Positions 1 through 42,887 are shown, numbered from the stretch's first letter. The stretch: 64,000 nt of DNA from Chionoecetes opilio (GCA_016584305.1 JACEEZ010022582.1:327501-391500); one strand, 5' to 3'. Program-made: numbers and translations. Notes: a model not told the origin generated them from the letters alone.

Positions 1-167
1 ACAAAAACTGCTGCTCCTCATTATGTCAAGAGAAGACTGTGTACTACATGAGAGAGGGCAAGGCCTTAGATCTACCGTGTGTGTGTATGTGTGTGTTTAC
101 CTAGTTGGCATGTGTATGTGTGTGCGTGTGTGTCTCGTTCATTCATGTTGTTTACTAGTTACAGGAC

Positions 168-570
168 CTTTTTTTCTTCTTTTTCTTCTTCCTTCTCATT
201 CTTCTTCTTTCATCTTTATTCGCTTCTTCTATTTCTTCTTCATTTTCTTCTCCCCCTTCTCCTCATTCTTGTTCTTCTTCTTCTTCTCTCATTCTTCTTT
301 TTTTAATCATTACGTATCCTCTATTTTTAGTTTTTTTATTCATATTTTTCATTTTCAAAGCCATCGTCCCCACTTTTTACCTCTTCTTCCTATTCCTCCT
401 CTTCCTTCTTCTTCTCCTTATTCTCCTTTTATCATTATCCTCTATTTTTCGTGCTTTTTATTCATATTTATCATTTACAAACTCATCTTCCCCGTTTTTT
501 ACCTTCTCTACCTATTCCTCCTCCGTCCTCCCCCACCTCCTCTTCCTCCTCTCTCCTCCCTCGCTATACC
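168..570. repeat. Pyrimidine-rich (TTC)n-like tract
   Basis: About 400 bp of almost only T and C on the plus strand, with imperfect TTC units. Open reading frames here are by-products of composition. Confidence 0.85.
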
Positions 571-917
571 TGGGTTTTATGTAAGGTGTCGGGAGGCCAG
601 GTGGAATGGCTCCCCACATTCAGGTTAATCCCGTGATCACGACGCAGGGATTTACAAGACGCCTCCAGAAGCCCCGCAGCTATCTATTTGGACCCTTATA
701 TAGAGGTTGCATGATCCCCAGGCAACCAGTCAGTCAGTCTAGTTGCTTCGTCATATAGATTATAGTCTTACCAGTTGGTCAGTCAGTATAGCTTGTTTGG
801 TAGTTAGTTCGTCGTTCAGTTTGTCAGTCAGTGTACCTTGTTTGGTAGTTAGTTTGGTTGCTTTGGTTTGTAGGTAAGCGGAAGGTCTGTTTAGTTCGTT
901 TTCAGTCTTCAACTAAG

Positions 918-1168
918 GGCGGGCGGGCACTCAGTATGAGCGCATACCTCCGCCCGAATATTTCATCAATTGGTTGCCATGGCAACAGTTGTGATTCGAT
1001 TTCATCCAAAATTAAATCAGTTCTTCCTTATACCAAATAGACTTGGTATACCAAGTTTGGTCGAAATATATTCGTAACTTTTCGAGAAATCCTGTACACT
1101 AACAAACAAACAAACAGACAGATCGGGGTGAAAACATAACCCCTCCAACTTCGTTGGCGGAGGTAATA
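918..1168 (+). mobile_element. SINE family A (tRNA-like head, RTE-like tail)
   Basis: Begins gggcgggcactcagtatgag and ends ggcggaggtaataa. The head ctcagtatgagcgc resembles a tRNA box A; the 3' end, with CAAACAAACAGACAG and the closing GGCGGAGGTAA, resembles RTE-type LINE tails. Two more copies lie at 40503 and 45422. Confidence 0.7.
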
Positions 1169-1246
1169 AGTCAGTCATTCACTTAGTCTGAAATGTTGAA
1201 GAATTTGCTAACCACCAACCATTACTTCTACTTCTATTACTACTAC

Positions 1247-1911
1247 TACCGTAGATAACAGTGAAGTCGCCACCTGCAGTGAAGTCGCCAGGCGCCAAAT
1301 ATTACGAATTATAGCATCACTACTGATTTGTATGTGCCACTGAAGATGTTACACAGTAGTTTATATCATAATTGTATAATCTACCCTGTTTCAGCGTTGT
1401 TTTATGCTTTGTATCTGCAAATATAACTGTTGCGCATTTTGCTTCTCACGTTTTTCTTCGCGCGATGACAGACGGTAAACAAGTAGCTTTTCGGGCGACA
1501 GGACGCAGACTTGCCAGCTCTTTCAAACTTTAATAGAATTTATTTTCACGTTGGCAGAGGAATTTTTATATATCCAAGCATCTTCCGCAGCTAATATATA
1601 TAGAGACTTGTTTTACTTTACCTCTCATTTCCCTGAATTCCCCAGAGTGGCGACTCAACTGTTGGGTTAAAATACTAGCTGGCGACTTTACTGTAGTAGG
1701 TATAGTGAGGTCGATTTTATTTTTGTCATTTGTTCATTTATAGCCCTAATATGACACAGATGAAGACACAAAATGACACAGACTCTCCAGATAGTCCCTT
1801 CTAACTTTCCTGAAATCATGGATGTACGTACAAATGTAAGTATTAACGCCACCACACGTCTGTACATAACAAAGAAACGTTGAACTGGCGACTTCACTGT
1901 TATCTACGGTA
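1247..1911. mobile_element. Non-autonomous DNA element with perfect 26-bp inverted ends
   Basis: The outer 26 bases (taccgtagataacag and onward to gtcgcca) recur exactly in reverse complement at 1886-1911. No transposase is seen. Its end sequence (agtcgcca) and internal parts resemble the shorter copies at 24430 and 45908. Confidence 0.7.
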
Positions 1912-2575
1912 CCATTGAAGAGTCACGCGGATAAAACAACACTAAATGGTCGCAGCTCTGAGAAGGACCGTTTGGTCGGTGACATTGAATTACATTGCAA
2001 TACTGCAATGTTATTTATTATGTTAATTATATTACTGCTATGTTGCATTATTGCAATATTGAAATAATGTTAACATTGAATTCCTTGCATATGATATTTT
2101 ATGACACTGTCTCAATCTCGCATATTTCAAGAGATTCCGCGAAAACGGATTTGACCTTCAAAGTTACCACTGAATTCCTGACATAAAATTTCCTGTTATC
2201 GACACCATGGCTGTAAATCGTATATTTAACAAGTTACTCAATGCAAATGGATTTGGCTTGACACTGACCTTGAAGGTAATTTCAAGGTTATGAACTGTTT
2301 GTCTTCAGTGCACCTATAGCAAGTCTCGCCACAACTCGTCAATCCGTTCTAGAGTTATCGTGTTCACAGACAAACAGACTGAGAGACAAAACAGTGCTCC
2401 CGTTGCATTTCGTGGAAAGGTCGTAAAAAGAAACAACATTGATGGTAGAGGCGAAGTTGTCACGGAGATGATAATACAGAGTACTCTTCCTGTTCATTAT
2501 TGTTGTTGTTCATAGTGGTGGTATTGCAGAATAGTGGTGGTGGTGGAGGAGAAGAGCGTGGGTGATCCTGTCTTC

Positions 2576-2700
2576 TTTCCGCCCACCACCATCACCACTC
2601 TTCCTCCTCCCCCCCCACCTCCTCCTCCTCCTCCTCCTCCTACTCCTCCCCCCTCCTACTCCTCCTCCTCCCCCCTCCTACTCCTCCTCCACTACTATTA
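2576..2700. repeat. CCT/CTC-rich tract
   Basis: Low-complexity pyrimidine tract with CCT units, followed by a short CA tract to 2766. Confidence 0.85.
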
Positions 2701-2835
2701 TACCATTCGTCCGACGTCTTTCAAGGCCACACACACACACAACCACACATAACACACACACACACAAAAACCATTAACTCTGCAGAAAGATAAATAAACT
2801 TCCCTACTTTAAATATTCGATACGCCTTGTATTTA

Positions 2836-2838
<3 letters not shown>

Positions 2839-2912
<74 letters not shown>
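2839..2912. repeat. (CT)n microsatellite
   Basis: Uninterrupted CT dinucleotides. Confidence 0.98.
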
Positions 2913-2914
<2 letters not shown>

Positions 2915-3119
2915 AAAAAAAATGTCAAACGTTCCTAAGCCTCTGGTTGGTTGCCCGCTGCCCAGGTGAACTAGCGTTGCCACCTCGGCTTTTCCCTTCC
3001 TGTTTTCCCATTGGTGGCTGTGCTTGTGACGTCACGGGAATCCTTAAGCGTGACATCACCGTTCTGTGAGTGACGTCAGGACACATAGGAGGCTGTAGAG
3101 AGAGAGAGAAAAAAAAAAC

Positions 3120-3222
3120 AAGAAAATAAGGAAGCTACGATAGGCCGCGAGACCTACACGAGGTAGTCACTAACTACATCCACTTATCATACCCGTTCAT
3201 GAAATTATCTAGCCTCCTTTTT
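3120..3222 (-). mobile_element. CR1-like LINE 3' end
   Basis: Carries the common block aaaataaggaagctac, gccgcgagacctacac and ttatctagcctccttttta, the reverse complement of the LINE end described at 14389. Confidence 0.75.
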
Positions 3223-3332
3223 AGAGAGAGAGAGAGAGAGACTTGAAATACAAGGCGTATCGGAAAATATCTTCAATCGCGAAGTTTATTGATTTTTCTG
3301 CAGAAGTAATGGTTTAGTGTGTGTTGTGTGTG

Positions 3333-3445
3333 TAGTAGTAGTAGTAGTAATATATTATTATTAGTAGTATCAGTAGTAGTAATATATTGGTAGTAGTAGT
3401 ATCAGTAGTAGTAGTAGTATCAGTAGTAGTACTAATATGTTGGTC
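3333..3445. repeat. (TAG)n-rich tract
   Basis: Imperfect trinucleotide repeats tagtag with tatta and tatcag interruptions. Confidence 0.9.
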
Positions 3446-3626
3446 GTGGTGGTAGTAAGATATTCGTATGAGGTAATCTCTCTCTCAGATCAGGTAAATG
3501 CGTGCGTGCGTGCAATAATAATGAGGGTGGCGCCTTGAGTAACCCCCCCCCCCCCTCTATCCTCCTTCTGATCAATATTTCCACCATAATTATTAATGAA
3601 GCCGATGATTATGCAGAAACCTTACC

Positions 3627-3728
<102 letters not shown>

Positions 3729-3869
3729 GCTCTGTCAAAAACATTTATTTACCCAACTATAAACCGAAGAAAATTAACATATCCCAACATCTAGGCAGAG
3801 GTCTTTTAGTGTGACTATTTTTAAAGAGCTCCCAAAAATAATATATGTAAATTACAATAATTACGTAGG

Positions 3870-3992
<123 letters not shown>

Positions 3993-4036
3993 TCATGTAT
4001 GTGTGTGTGTTATCTCTTTGTTCTCTCCTTCGTCAG

Positions 4037-25494
<21,458 letters not shown>

Positions 25495-26805
25495 GCTCCC
25501 ATTTGGTTGCGATTCTTATTTTGCTTCTCGTAAGTTTTTGTGTTGCCATAAAAGGTCCAGTTCACACCGTACCCTTATAAGGTTCACCCAAACCTTCTAG
25601 AGTCCGTTTTTAAGAGGTGAAGGAGGGAGGGAAGCCAGTGGTGTGCTCCTGTGGTTCCCGTCAGGAGTGTGGCGTCGTGAGACAGGTGTAATAGTGAATT
25701 TTATTTGATGAAGAATGAATGTGTGTATCGTTAAGGTGACGTGTATGTTTCAGACAGGGAAGGCAGTTAGTTTTCTTTTAGTCGGGGTAAGTAAAGTAGC
25801 GACTTAAAAAAGAATTCAGGTAGCTGACATGTACGTATATTTTTCAATCTCATAAGCAGAGACAGCAGTAGTAGCAATACTAATAATAGCAATGAAGGTT
25901 AGTAGTAGTAATTTTATTAGTTGCAGTAATAGAAGTAGTCACACAAACAACAAACTTCCATATCAAAATGCTATGCACCTAGGAGTGTGGCATCTGCCTG
26001 TAGAGCAATGGCTTTATAAGGCCTGTCTGTATTTTGAATGCCTCGTGCATACTGCCAGGCACTCCAAGGCAGTTCATCACGGATGCCAGTATTGTGCCTG
26101 ACTCTTGCTGCCTTGTGCCTCGTAATCACACTTTTTGTTTAATTTCACAAGAAACCAATGGTTTCCAAACACATTCTTGTCTCATACATCACAGCTGTGA
26201 ATATATTGTTGAGGATGTAGACTAGACATGGGCTTGTGTAGCTTTACTTAAAAAGTTGTATCATACTCATTTTTTTTAGGATACCAGAAATGCTTGTAAA
26301 TTTTTAATCTAAGTTAACTTCAGAAGCTTTGCTCTCCAACCGTCTGTCTGGCAAGGAGAGCCGTGTACATAGTGAAGTGCAATGTTGGAGGGTTGATTGA
26401 CAAGTGTAGAAGGTGGCGCTGAGTGCAGCTGAGAGAGCCATTACAGCAGTGTAGGCAAGGCACCTAGGCACTCGGGTACCTGCTGCTGCTGCTGCTGCTG
26501 CACAGGCCATCTCCCGCTGTTGGATTATTACTGCAGCGGTATTTAAGGAATTGAATGCCAGGTAGGAGCCTTAGCTTATTATGCTAAACATTTCTGGAGA
26601 CTATTATTTATCTGTTGCAGGTCATTTTCTACTTAGTTAGAAATTTTATGTTTGTCTTAAGAAGCAGAAATAGGACTGTACATATACGAACAAGGATTCC
26701 GCAGAATTCATTAACTTTATTTAATAATTCATGCTTGACAATTACATAGAAACTTTTAATAACTTCTCAGTCAAGTATGTATCATTTCAAAAATTCTAAG
26801 AGGAA

Positions 26806-26811
26806 AATAAA
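26806..26811 (+). terminator. Candidate p38 polyadenylation signal
   Basis: AATAAA about 1.3 kb after the p38 stop codon in AT-rich sequence. Other A-rich candidates exist nearby, so the choice is weak. Confidence 0.3.
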
Positions 26812-27149
26812 CTGATAAAAAAAATAATGAAAAATTAATTTTATTTTAGAATAATGGGATTATGGCTTGTTTTGTTTACCATCCTTCAAGTATGAGACTA
26901 TTGAATACATATTACAGGTTGCCCTAAATAGGGGGAAACTATCCCTCAGGAAATTAAGATTGTTAAAAAATATAAGCCACTTGTTCTTTATTTATTTTTT
27001 CTTGGATTCTTGTTACAGCGAGCAAAGCTCCACTCTGCCTCAAAAACAGTAACATACAAATAAGGAAATCAAAATAGCTGAAGTATTATGTGACCACTTT
27101 GCCTCTGTTTTTACAGGTCGAAAAACAAAGGAATAGAAGAAGTGGGCTG

Positions 27150-28340
27150 CAATCAATCAATCATTGGAGGCATACGCCGGGGGGCGCGTCGCCTCGCCCA
27201 CCCTACGACGCCACTCCCGGGAGTCACCACGCGCTAGTCCCTATGCAGGCTCCCTTCCCATACCAAGCAACTCTCGGCAGGAAACATCAACTTGCCCCAG
27301 CCACGAGCCTTGTGGGCGCCCCCGTGGCCTCCTCCACGCTGGATTGTCTCCGAGGCTACGGCCACACTGAACACTATTTGCTGGGAGGGTAGAGGGTAGC
27401 AGGTAGAGGCAAGTGATTAACGTAAGCTTGGCGGAGAACCGCTAACCGCCGTGCCGCATGGACAGTCGCATTAGATAATGTGTGTTTGTTCTTGCTTCTC
27501 ACCCGTTAGGCAGCCCGCTACCCTTCCAGCAAATCGCGTTCAGTGTGGCCGTAGCCTTACAGATACAACCCGATGGGAAGGATCGGCTTCAGGGTAGTGT
27601 GCCACATGCCCATATAGCCGTTGGCGCTGACAGACTATGCAGGTAATAGGCCTCGATTCAGTCTCACGGTGCCATCGCTGATTTGACACGTAATCATCCC
27701 AGCTTTACCCACAACCCAAGCGAAGACACTTATTACCAATGACATCGATTCGCCTCTTCAAGTCGCTATTTAGTGTTCATGTCTCACATCCATAGAGTAA
27801 GACAGGGGCTCACAAGCGACTTGAAGATCCTGATCTTTGTCCTTCTGCACAGGTACCGACCGCCAAATACTCAGTGTTGAGTGAGTCCATAACACCGTGG
27901 GCTATGCCAATCCACCGTAAGACTTCTTGACGTGACCCGCAATCATTCTGGACTGTGCTACCAAGAGGAGAGCCCATCTTAGCAGGCAATGTTGTGAGGC
28001 GGACGCCGGCACAGGTGTTTACGATCGGGCGGACAAAGCTAGACTGAGCCTGCTCGTCTTTGTTTCCACTGCCGCCGATCGACCTGCGTGTACATGTTTG
28101 GCCAGCCCACCAACGAACCGAACCCCACATTTACCGATCATATTCGGTAAAATGTGAAACTCTCCAGACTGCCAAGGAATGTATTGGGGAGCGCCCGAGG
28201 TCAAGACGTGGTTCTGTCTCGACGGAGACGCTTGAGAATATCTGCATGGGGACTCGAGCGTGGTGACCCCCGTGAATGGCGTCGTAGGGTGGGCGAGGCG
28301 ACGTGTCCCCCAGCGTATGCCTCCAATGATTGATTGAGAC
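27150..28340. mobile_element. Decayed non-LTR retrotransposon ends, tails outward
   Basis: On the minus strand, about 27960 down to 27160 reads as broken reverse-transcriptase C-terminus: RQEVLRWIGIAHGVMDSLNT, then KIRIFKSLVSPVLLYGCE, QRLYGHVAHYPEADPS, NPAWRRPRGRPQGSWLGQVD and RRRVGEATRPPAYASND before a stop. The right end (28165-28335, plus strand) ends in nearly the same sequence (WRRRVGEATCPPAYASND). So two 3' ends point outward, giving about 90-bp inverted repeats at the borders. Frames are broken by stops and shifts. Confidence 0.8.
27353..27572. mobile_element. MITE nested in the LINE fragment
   Basis: Ends gctacggccacactgaac and its reverse complement gttcagtgtggccgtagc, with about 40 bp of inverted similarity. 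It interrupts the LINE frame between its VVSV and NPAW parts. Confidence 0.75.
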
Positions 28341-30243
28341 TATATAAGTGCACCTTTCATGTAAATATGAATCTAAAGGTCATGCTGTAAAACAAAACTT
28401 TATGGTTAGGGTATGAAGACAATTTTTAGGAACATTTCATTATACTTTTAATTCAAATTTTCTATCAAGGTTAAAAAAATGACATACTAATTTCAATGAT
28501 CATTCTGATGCTGAAGGCACTAAATCTTGCACCAGCCTGAGGCATTTCTCAATGTGGGGCATTTCTAGTAACTTATTTTCATATTACACTAAACTGTGAT
28601 CACAATATAATGAATATATGGACGTACTACATACTCTTCATTGGTTTGATTAGATGGCGGGCATACATTTAACTAATACAGGGGTACTGATTACTTTAAG
28701 GTAACTAATGACTGCATGCAAAATCCTGCAGCTGAAGAAAAAAAAAATGACTGAAGTAAAGAACCGCAATGCATCAAATAATCCGGGAAGTACATGTACA
28801 CAATAGATTGCAGAAGTGATATCATACGGGTTCCAAATAGACCCATTTTAAGTTTTTGAATAGATCCTTTCATGGCAGCACATAACTATGACTAACATTA
28901 ACATGGTAAATAATAAAATATATTATACACTAATAATTTGACTCGCATCAATAGCGAATGAGGCCGCCACTAAGGTGTTATGTCGCATACTAAATTAAAG
29001 CAAAAATTGTGAGTACCTGCAAAGCCTGGCCGAGAAGGTGGCATCTCAGTGTTTTATCTGCCCGCCAAACGTTGCCAGGGAACAGCCTCTCTGTGGCACC
29101 ATGGCAGGTGTGGAATGCCATGAAATAAGCATGACCTTGCTGCATTCCTTTTATCAATAAAGACAAATTATGAGTTGCAGCAATAAACTAAATAGCTAGA
29201 ATTGGAGTGCCACTACTAAAATTGTTGCATCATTGTAAAAAGTGAAAAAAATGGCTATAATTATAACAGTATTTTTCACATATACGTACGTAAACAGTTT
29301 ACATCGTAAAATGTCTTACTCTAGAAAAGCAAAGCTTTGCTTGTTTGGAATCACAGTTAGGACGTCATATTATAACTCCCTATTGCCTAGTACAAAACAG
29401 CCGATGGAATGTTGACTTCTCAGTCAGCATCTTATAAGGGACCACTGTAGTGTTCATGGATTAAGTACATGATAACTAACTTCTATTCCTCATGGATATG
29501 TTAGAAGAAACAATGACTATGCTGCACTGCACATGATTACACATAGCACTGTAGTAAGATAATGAAGGCAAGTGATACTAAGTAAGTTTTAACATGAGGT
29601 AGAGACTGGCCATCTCCCATGTTCCTTGGCATGTGTGGGTGTTATGCTGTGTAGTGTGTGGGTGTTGTGGCAAGCGTTTAAGTGTTCTCATGTCCAGTGA
29701 TCCTTGACCTTGAGGACTTTGGTGTTGTGGTAAGTGATGTGCGGGTGTAGTGTTGGAATGTTTGAGAGAGTGGAGGGTTGGAGTGTGCAGAGGACAGGAG
29801 CACATGGGAACTTCTACTTGGAGCCGCCCTCTCAAGGGCTTCAGAGTAGATTAGTCTAGATTAGTAATGTAACATCAAGGTATTTCAATAGAGTGAAGAT
29901 TCACTACTTCAATGGCCATGATACTCGGCACAATAAAGAAACTGACATTATACATGTACTATAAGACTGTTACTCTGAAGTGATTAACTATTACAGCTAT
30001 TATTATTATAACTTAGTTAAGTTTTTTCAAAAAATCTACAAAGGGAAGATGAACATGGCTTGCTTTAGCAGCAGAAATGTACATTATAGGAACAAATATG
30101 ATAAGTTGTGACCCTGTACGGAGTATTACGCCACTACTGGTACTCTCGGCTAGAATTTATCACAGCACAATGATTCTTGACAGTGTTAGTCATGGTTCAT
30201 TTCAAATTCCCAAAAGAACATGCAAGTCAGCCCTGACTGTGCC

Positions 30244-38860
<8,617 letters not shown>

Positions 38861-38867
<7 letters not shown>

Positions 38868-38982
38868 CTGAGCCACAGTGTGCGGCGGTGGGGCAGTGAG
38901 GGGTGCCAGGGGCCGCGTGGCTACAGGGTGTGGCAGGGGTGTGTCTAGGCTGAGAGTCTTGTGCAGGGCCACTTCAGGCAGT
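38861..38982 (-). CDS. LRRC40: LRRC40 5' exon with presumed start codon
   Basis: Bounded by an acceptor (tcccaccag on the minus strand) and a donor gtgaga. It is open in the frame that leads into the next exon: a Pro-rich stretch (LPHPVATRPLAPLTAPPPHT) and then MA at its very end. The Met at 38865-38867 is the likely start. If translation starts further upstream, the whole exon is coding. Confidence is moderate because this region is not conserved in the family. Confidence 0.55.
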
Positions 38983-39094
38983 CTGGTGGGACAACAGGGA
39001 GAGAATATACAGGACTATTAAATCTTGTGAACCCATGCGTCTTATCAAATACAGTCAATCTTCTTATCTTCCCTTCTTCTTATCTTCTAATCTT

Positions 39095-39301
39095 CCTTCA
39101 CGCCCAGATCTTTCCTTTACTATAAAAATTTGTCTGTTGTTAGCCATAGAATTACGAAAAGTAACTTAATATACCAAATTAGTTAGTGGACAAGGATACT
39201 AAACAGGTCATAGCTATAAAATATTGTTTATATTCCCAAACAAATTGTCTAATGGTACCCAAATTACAATAGAAATTACGTTCTGGGTCTCAAGGGGTTA
39301 A
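39095..39301. mobile_element. piggyBac-like MITE, copy 8
   Basis: ccttcacgcccagatctttc to tctcaaggggttaa. Confidence 0.82.
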
Positions 39302-39996
39302 CAGGGAATATAGAGGCATGGATAGTAAAGTGGAGAGAGTTTAAGAGCGATAGTGCCAAGGCTATGTATTTTTCATGCTCGCTAAGGAAGTGTCCACTAT
39401 GCTGCTGACTGCCGAGCAATGCCAGCAACCATGAAGCCAAATGCTTTTTTTGTAGTTCACTATATAGTTGAGTAACGTGACCAGAAGCATGAGAAGCAAA
39501 ACAAATTACAGTAGATCTATGAGAGGCAGTGGTGCAGCCTCTTGCTGTCACTTGTCATAGACACCATACACTAGAATGAGTGCCTTCTATGTCATCAACT
39601 ATGTGGGCCTCACACAGCAATCATCTTGGTGTATCCACTCTCCTCACATTCTAAATTCATTTAACCCTAGACAGATTGGAGCTTAGAATTACTGACATCA
39701 ACAAACTTCAATGTTATTTTGTGTTCTTTATAGGCATGACTCTACCTGTGTCAGCACACTGTCATTTATTCACTATTAAGATAAGGAATGGTTCCACTAA
39801 AGCAGGGTTATTCGCAATTTTTTAAAGGGAGCCACTCTAGGAAAATACAGACACTGAGAGAGCCACACCTACTATGAGACAGCATAACATAAATAATACT
39901 TGGTTGCTGGTGCAATATAGTGATCAATAAAGATAAGACATGGAATTAATACTAGTATATAGTATGTACCATATCATGTTTATAGTAACTAATCAA

Positions 39997-40263
39997 CAGT
40001 GCTGTTTCTAGCATTTTTGGGGCCCTATGCGAAATGCTGTTTGGGGGCTCTATTTTGTAAAACTATGGTGGGGGGGATTCCAAGCCCTCTAAGGTGGTCC
40101 GGGGACACGCCATAAATATTTAAATACATCTATCTGGTGCATTTTAAGAGGAAAAGAGACTAGATTCTAAAAAAGAAGCATATAATGGGAGCTTGGGGGC
40201 CCCTTGGTGGGTTCGGGGGCCCTGTGCAACTGCGTATCTCGCATATAGTAAGAAACGGCCCTG
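39997..40263. mobile_element. hAT-like MITE
   Basis: Ends CAGTGCTGTTTCTAGC and, in reverse complement, CAGGGCCGTTTCTTAC. Flanks are ctaatcaa and ctaatgaa, an 8-bp target duplication with one mismatch. GGGGCCCTATGCGA near the end is typical of hAT termini. Confidence 0.75.
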
Positions 40264-40484
40264 CTAATGAAAGACCAACCGTATTAACTTCTAAGTGGGT
40301 ATCCAGTGCTCCTCTGTTACCCCCAGGTGAATATTTGTTGTCATAAATGAATTTCTATAAACTGCAAATCTAGTCTTACAAAATATTGGGTTATGTTACA
40401 AATAGCAAATGCTTTTACTAATGTCATAATTGTTATTATTTTCATCTTTGATAATAATAACAAAAAGAATACATATCATAACGG

Positions 40485-40560
40485 GGGGGGGGGGGGGGGG
40501 GGGGGGACTCAGTAGAGCGCATACCTCCGCCCGAATATTTCATCAAATATACGTATACAG

Positions 40561-40622
<62 letters not shown>

Positions 40623-40858
40623 TCAGTATGAGCGCATACCTCCGGCCGAATATTTCATCAATTGGTTGCCATGGCAACAGTTGTCAATAGATTTCATCCA
40701 AAATTTCATCAGTTCTTCCTTATACCAAATAGACTTGATATACCGAGTTTGGTCCAAATCTATTCGTAACTTTTCGAGAAATCCTGTACACTAACAAACA
40801 GACAGACAGATCGGGGTGAAAACATAACCCCTCCAACTTCGTTGGCGGAGGTAAATAT
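40485..40858 (+). mobile_element. SINE family A with duplicated head and poly-G
   Basis: About 22 G, then a partial head (actcagtagagcgcatacctcc), an (AT)n tract 40562-40618, and then a full copy from gcactcagtatgagcgc to ggcggaggtaa. Confidence 0.75.
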
Positions 40859-41729
40859 TACCTTTATATAATTATCATTTTCTGAGAGCCGTAAATTTAC
40901 TCAGTGGTTACGAGCCGCCTGCAGCTCTCGAAACATGCAATGAATACCACTACTCTAAAAAATTGTGTTAGAAATCATCATAATCACAAAAATAAGTCTC
41001 TTGCACCTGCACTCTCAACCCTCACTCAGTATCTTGCAACACACCTATTGATCTTGCATTGATGTTTTTCAGGAATTAATTACTCTTTAAATAATGAAAA
41101 TATCTTTAATTATTCTTAAAATTATGAAAATGTCTATGGTAAATCTGTGGTCATTTGTGAATCGGACACCAGCTACTCACACAAAGTGTCCATGGTGTTT
41201 CTCTACTTCCATAATAAATTGATTTTATGAACTTGCTCAACCTTAATCTTAACCTAATCTTACTTGCTGTCCCTGGTTGGAGCATGACTCTTAAGAGCGG
41301 GAATTCTACATCTGCCTCCTCCGCTGGCTACTTTAGTCTCCTCTTCTCTCATCACAACGATACATCACACATACTTGTATCTGAAAGCCAAAAAAAAAAA
41401 AAAAAAAAAAAAATCAATTTTAATTAAATCTTAAAATAAAAAATACACGTTGGTCCCTCTTCCAAATCTTGACCAACATTTAAAATTTCCGAAAGTCGAT
41501 TTGAAACTACATGCACGCCTCCACCACCTGCCACACACTCCACCAGCCACATACTCAGCCTCTAACACACGCCTCCACCTGTCAAGTGTCAACACTCCAC
41601 CTGCCACGCCTCCTGACCCATGTAGCTATATCTTGGTTCTTGGTGTTATTTAGGGCTGCGAGGATCTCTTGAGGAGCCCTAAGAGCCCTGGCTAGGTCAT
41701 GTTAGGCTATCACAGGCGTGGCAACTGAC

Positions 41730-41960
41730 CTGTCTTCTTCAGGCAGGTGAGGCGGATGACAGCGTGTTATGGTGAGGGGTGGACGTCAGCCGCCAGCAGG
41801 GTGGCCAGTGGGGTACAGTTGACACGATCAGGGCGAGGAGTTGAGAGCCCAGCACTACACGGCGGGAGTGGTAGCGTTCAATACTTCAAGAGTTGGGAGG
41901 GTCCTGCACCACGGGCAGTGCGTATCATGGGGCAAATGTAGGCGGTATACATAGGCGGGG
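41730..41960 (-). other. Possible LRRC40 5' untranslated exon
   Basis: GC-richer than its surroundings, with a good minus-strand donor (aagacag then gtcagt) at 41729. It contains only short upstream reading frames. It lies in the right direction and at a plausible distance to be the first exon of LRRC40, but nothing proves the link. Confidence 0.25.
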
Positions 41961-42062
41961 CCTCAGGGCCATGTTTTGTGTGGCCGAGGTCTTGGTGTGG
42001 GAGGCTTCCCGTTACGTCTACGGCTGCAGCCTTTTTACCGGCACTCTCCCTATAACACTTTC

Positions 42063-42130
42063 ATAAGATAAGAACATAAGAAAATAAGGAAGCTACAAGA
42101 GGTCGTGAGTCTTACACGTGGTAGTTCCTC
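42063..42130 (-). mobile_element. CR1-like LINE 3' end, about 65 bp
   Basis: agataagaacataagaaaat to acacgtggtagttcct. Confidence 0.77.
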
Positions 42131-42167
42131 TTATTACCTCTTGCACGCTCTCTCCTTGTGAAATTAC

Positions 42168-42485
42168 CCATGGTCTTGTCCACGCGAGCTGGACTCGTGA
42201 TCGCCAGTTTCACCCTCCCGGACCCAGCTGAGGTCATAGAGTATGTGATGACTCATAGTCTATGGATGACTCTATAACCCTGCACGGACCAAGCTTGGAG
42301 CTCATTATGACCGATCTTTGGGTAATGCTGGGACCTCACACACCACACACCCTCATCCCCTTGCACAAGGAGGACGTACGTACTGTAACCCCCCGAATTT
42401 GTCAGTGAAAAATACCCGGGAACGAGCGAGGATTCGAACTGGCTTACCACAGAATGCATGCGCGCCAATGCACTGGACTAAGGTC
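42168..42485 (-). mobile_element. SINE family B, full length with insertion
   Basis: Reverse complement of the element at 8120, including the head (gattcgaact is box B in reverse). About 60 bp without counterpart (42230-42290) interrupt it. Confidence 0.72.
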
Positions 42486-42846
42486 ACTTATAGAGCGTAT
42501 CTCTATAAGCGAACTTGCATTGGACCATCGTACGTACGTGGCGATCCATCGTGACCATATCGTGGCGTACGTGTACCTGGCACATGAGATACCGTGATGA
42601 TAAAGCGGTTTTCCCCGAGCGAGGCTCACCATTGCACTCCGGCGGTGCTGACCCTTGCGATTAACCCAACTGTGGTTAACTCGAGTGTGGTTTGTGTGTC
42701 TATATGTTAGGAAGAGAACGAGAAACTCCGGTCAGGGGGTACGGGAAAAAAAAAGAAGGTCCACTCCAATTTTTTACTAACAAGTATTTTTTTTTTTACC
42801 AACTCAGAAGAAATATTGGGGATGAACCCCCCCCCGTTCGATTCAC

Positions 42847-42850
<4 letters not shown>

Positions 42851-42883
<33 letters not shown>
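42851..42883. repeat. (GA)n microsatellite
   Basis: Short GA tract. Confidence 0.95.

Positions 42884-42887
<4 letters not shown>

Larger units (their letters stand above)
25495..30243. other. p38 3' UTR and p38-LRRC40 intergenic region
   Basis: The genes converge here. A (CTG)7 tract lies at 26483. LINE debris fills 27150-28340. I see no gene in 28341-30243, part of which should be LRRC40 3' UTR. Confidence 0.6.

Noticed and set aside
28060..28204. Short frames in 27810-28266 as host genes
   Set aside because: They are shadows or parts of LINE debris with stops and shifts.
27150..28340. DNA transposon with 90-bp terminal inverted repeats
   Set aside because: Both borders translate as the same LINE reverse-transcriptase end, so two opposed LINE tails explain the symmetry better.
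39805..40940. Larger hAT element spanning gagccac / gagccgcctgcagctctcg motifs
   Set aside because: The two motifs could not be matched as inverted ends; only the 267-bp MITE inside is supported.
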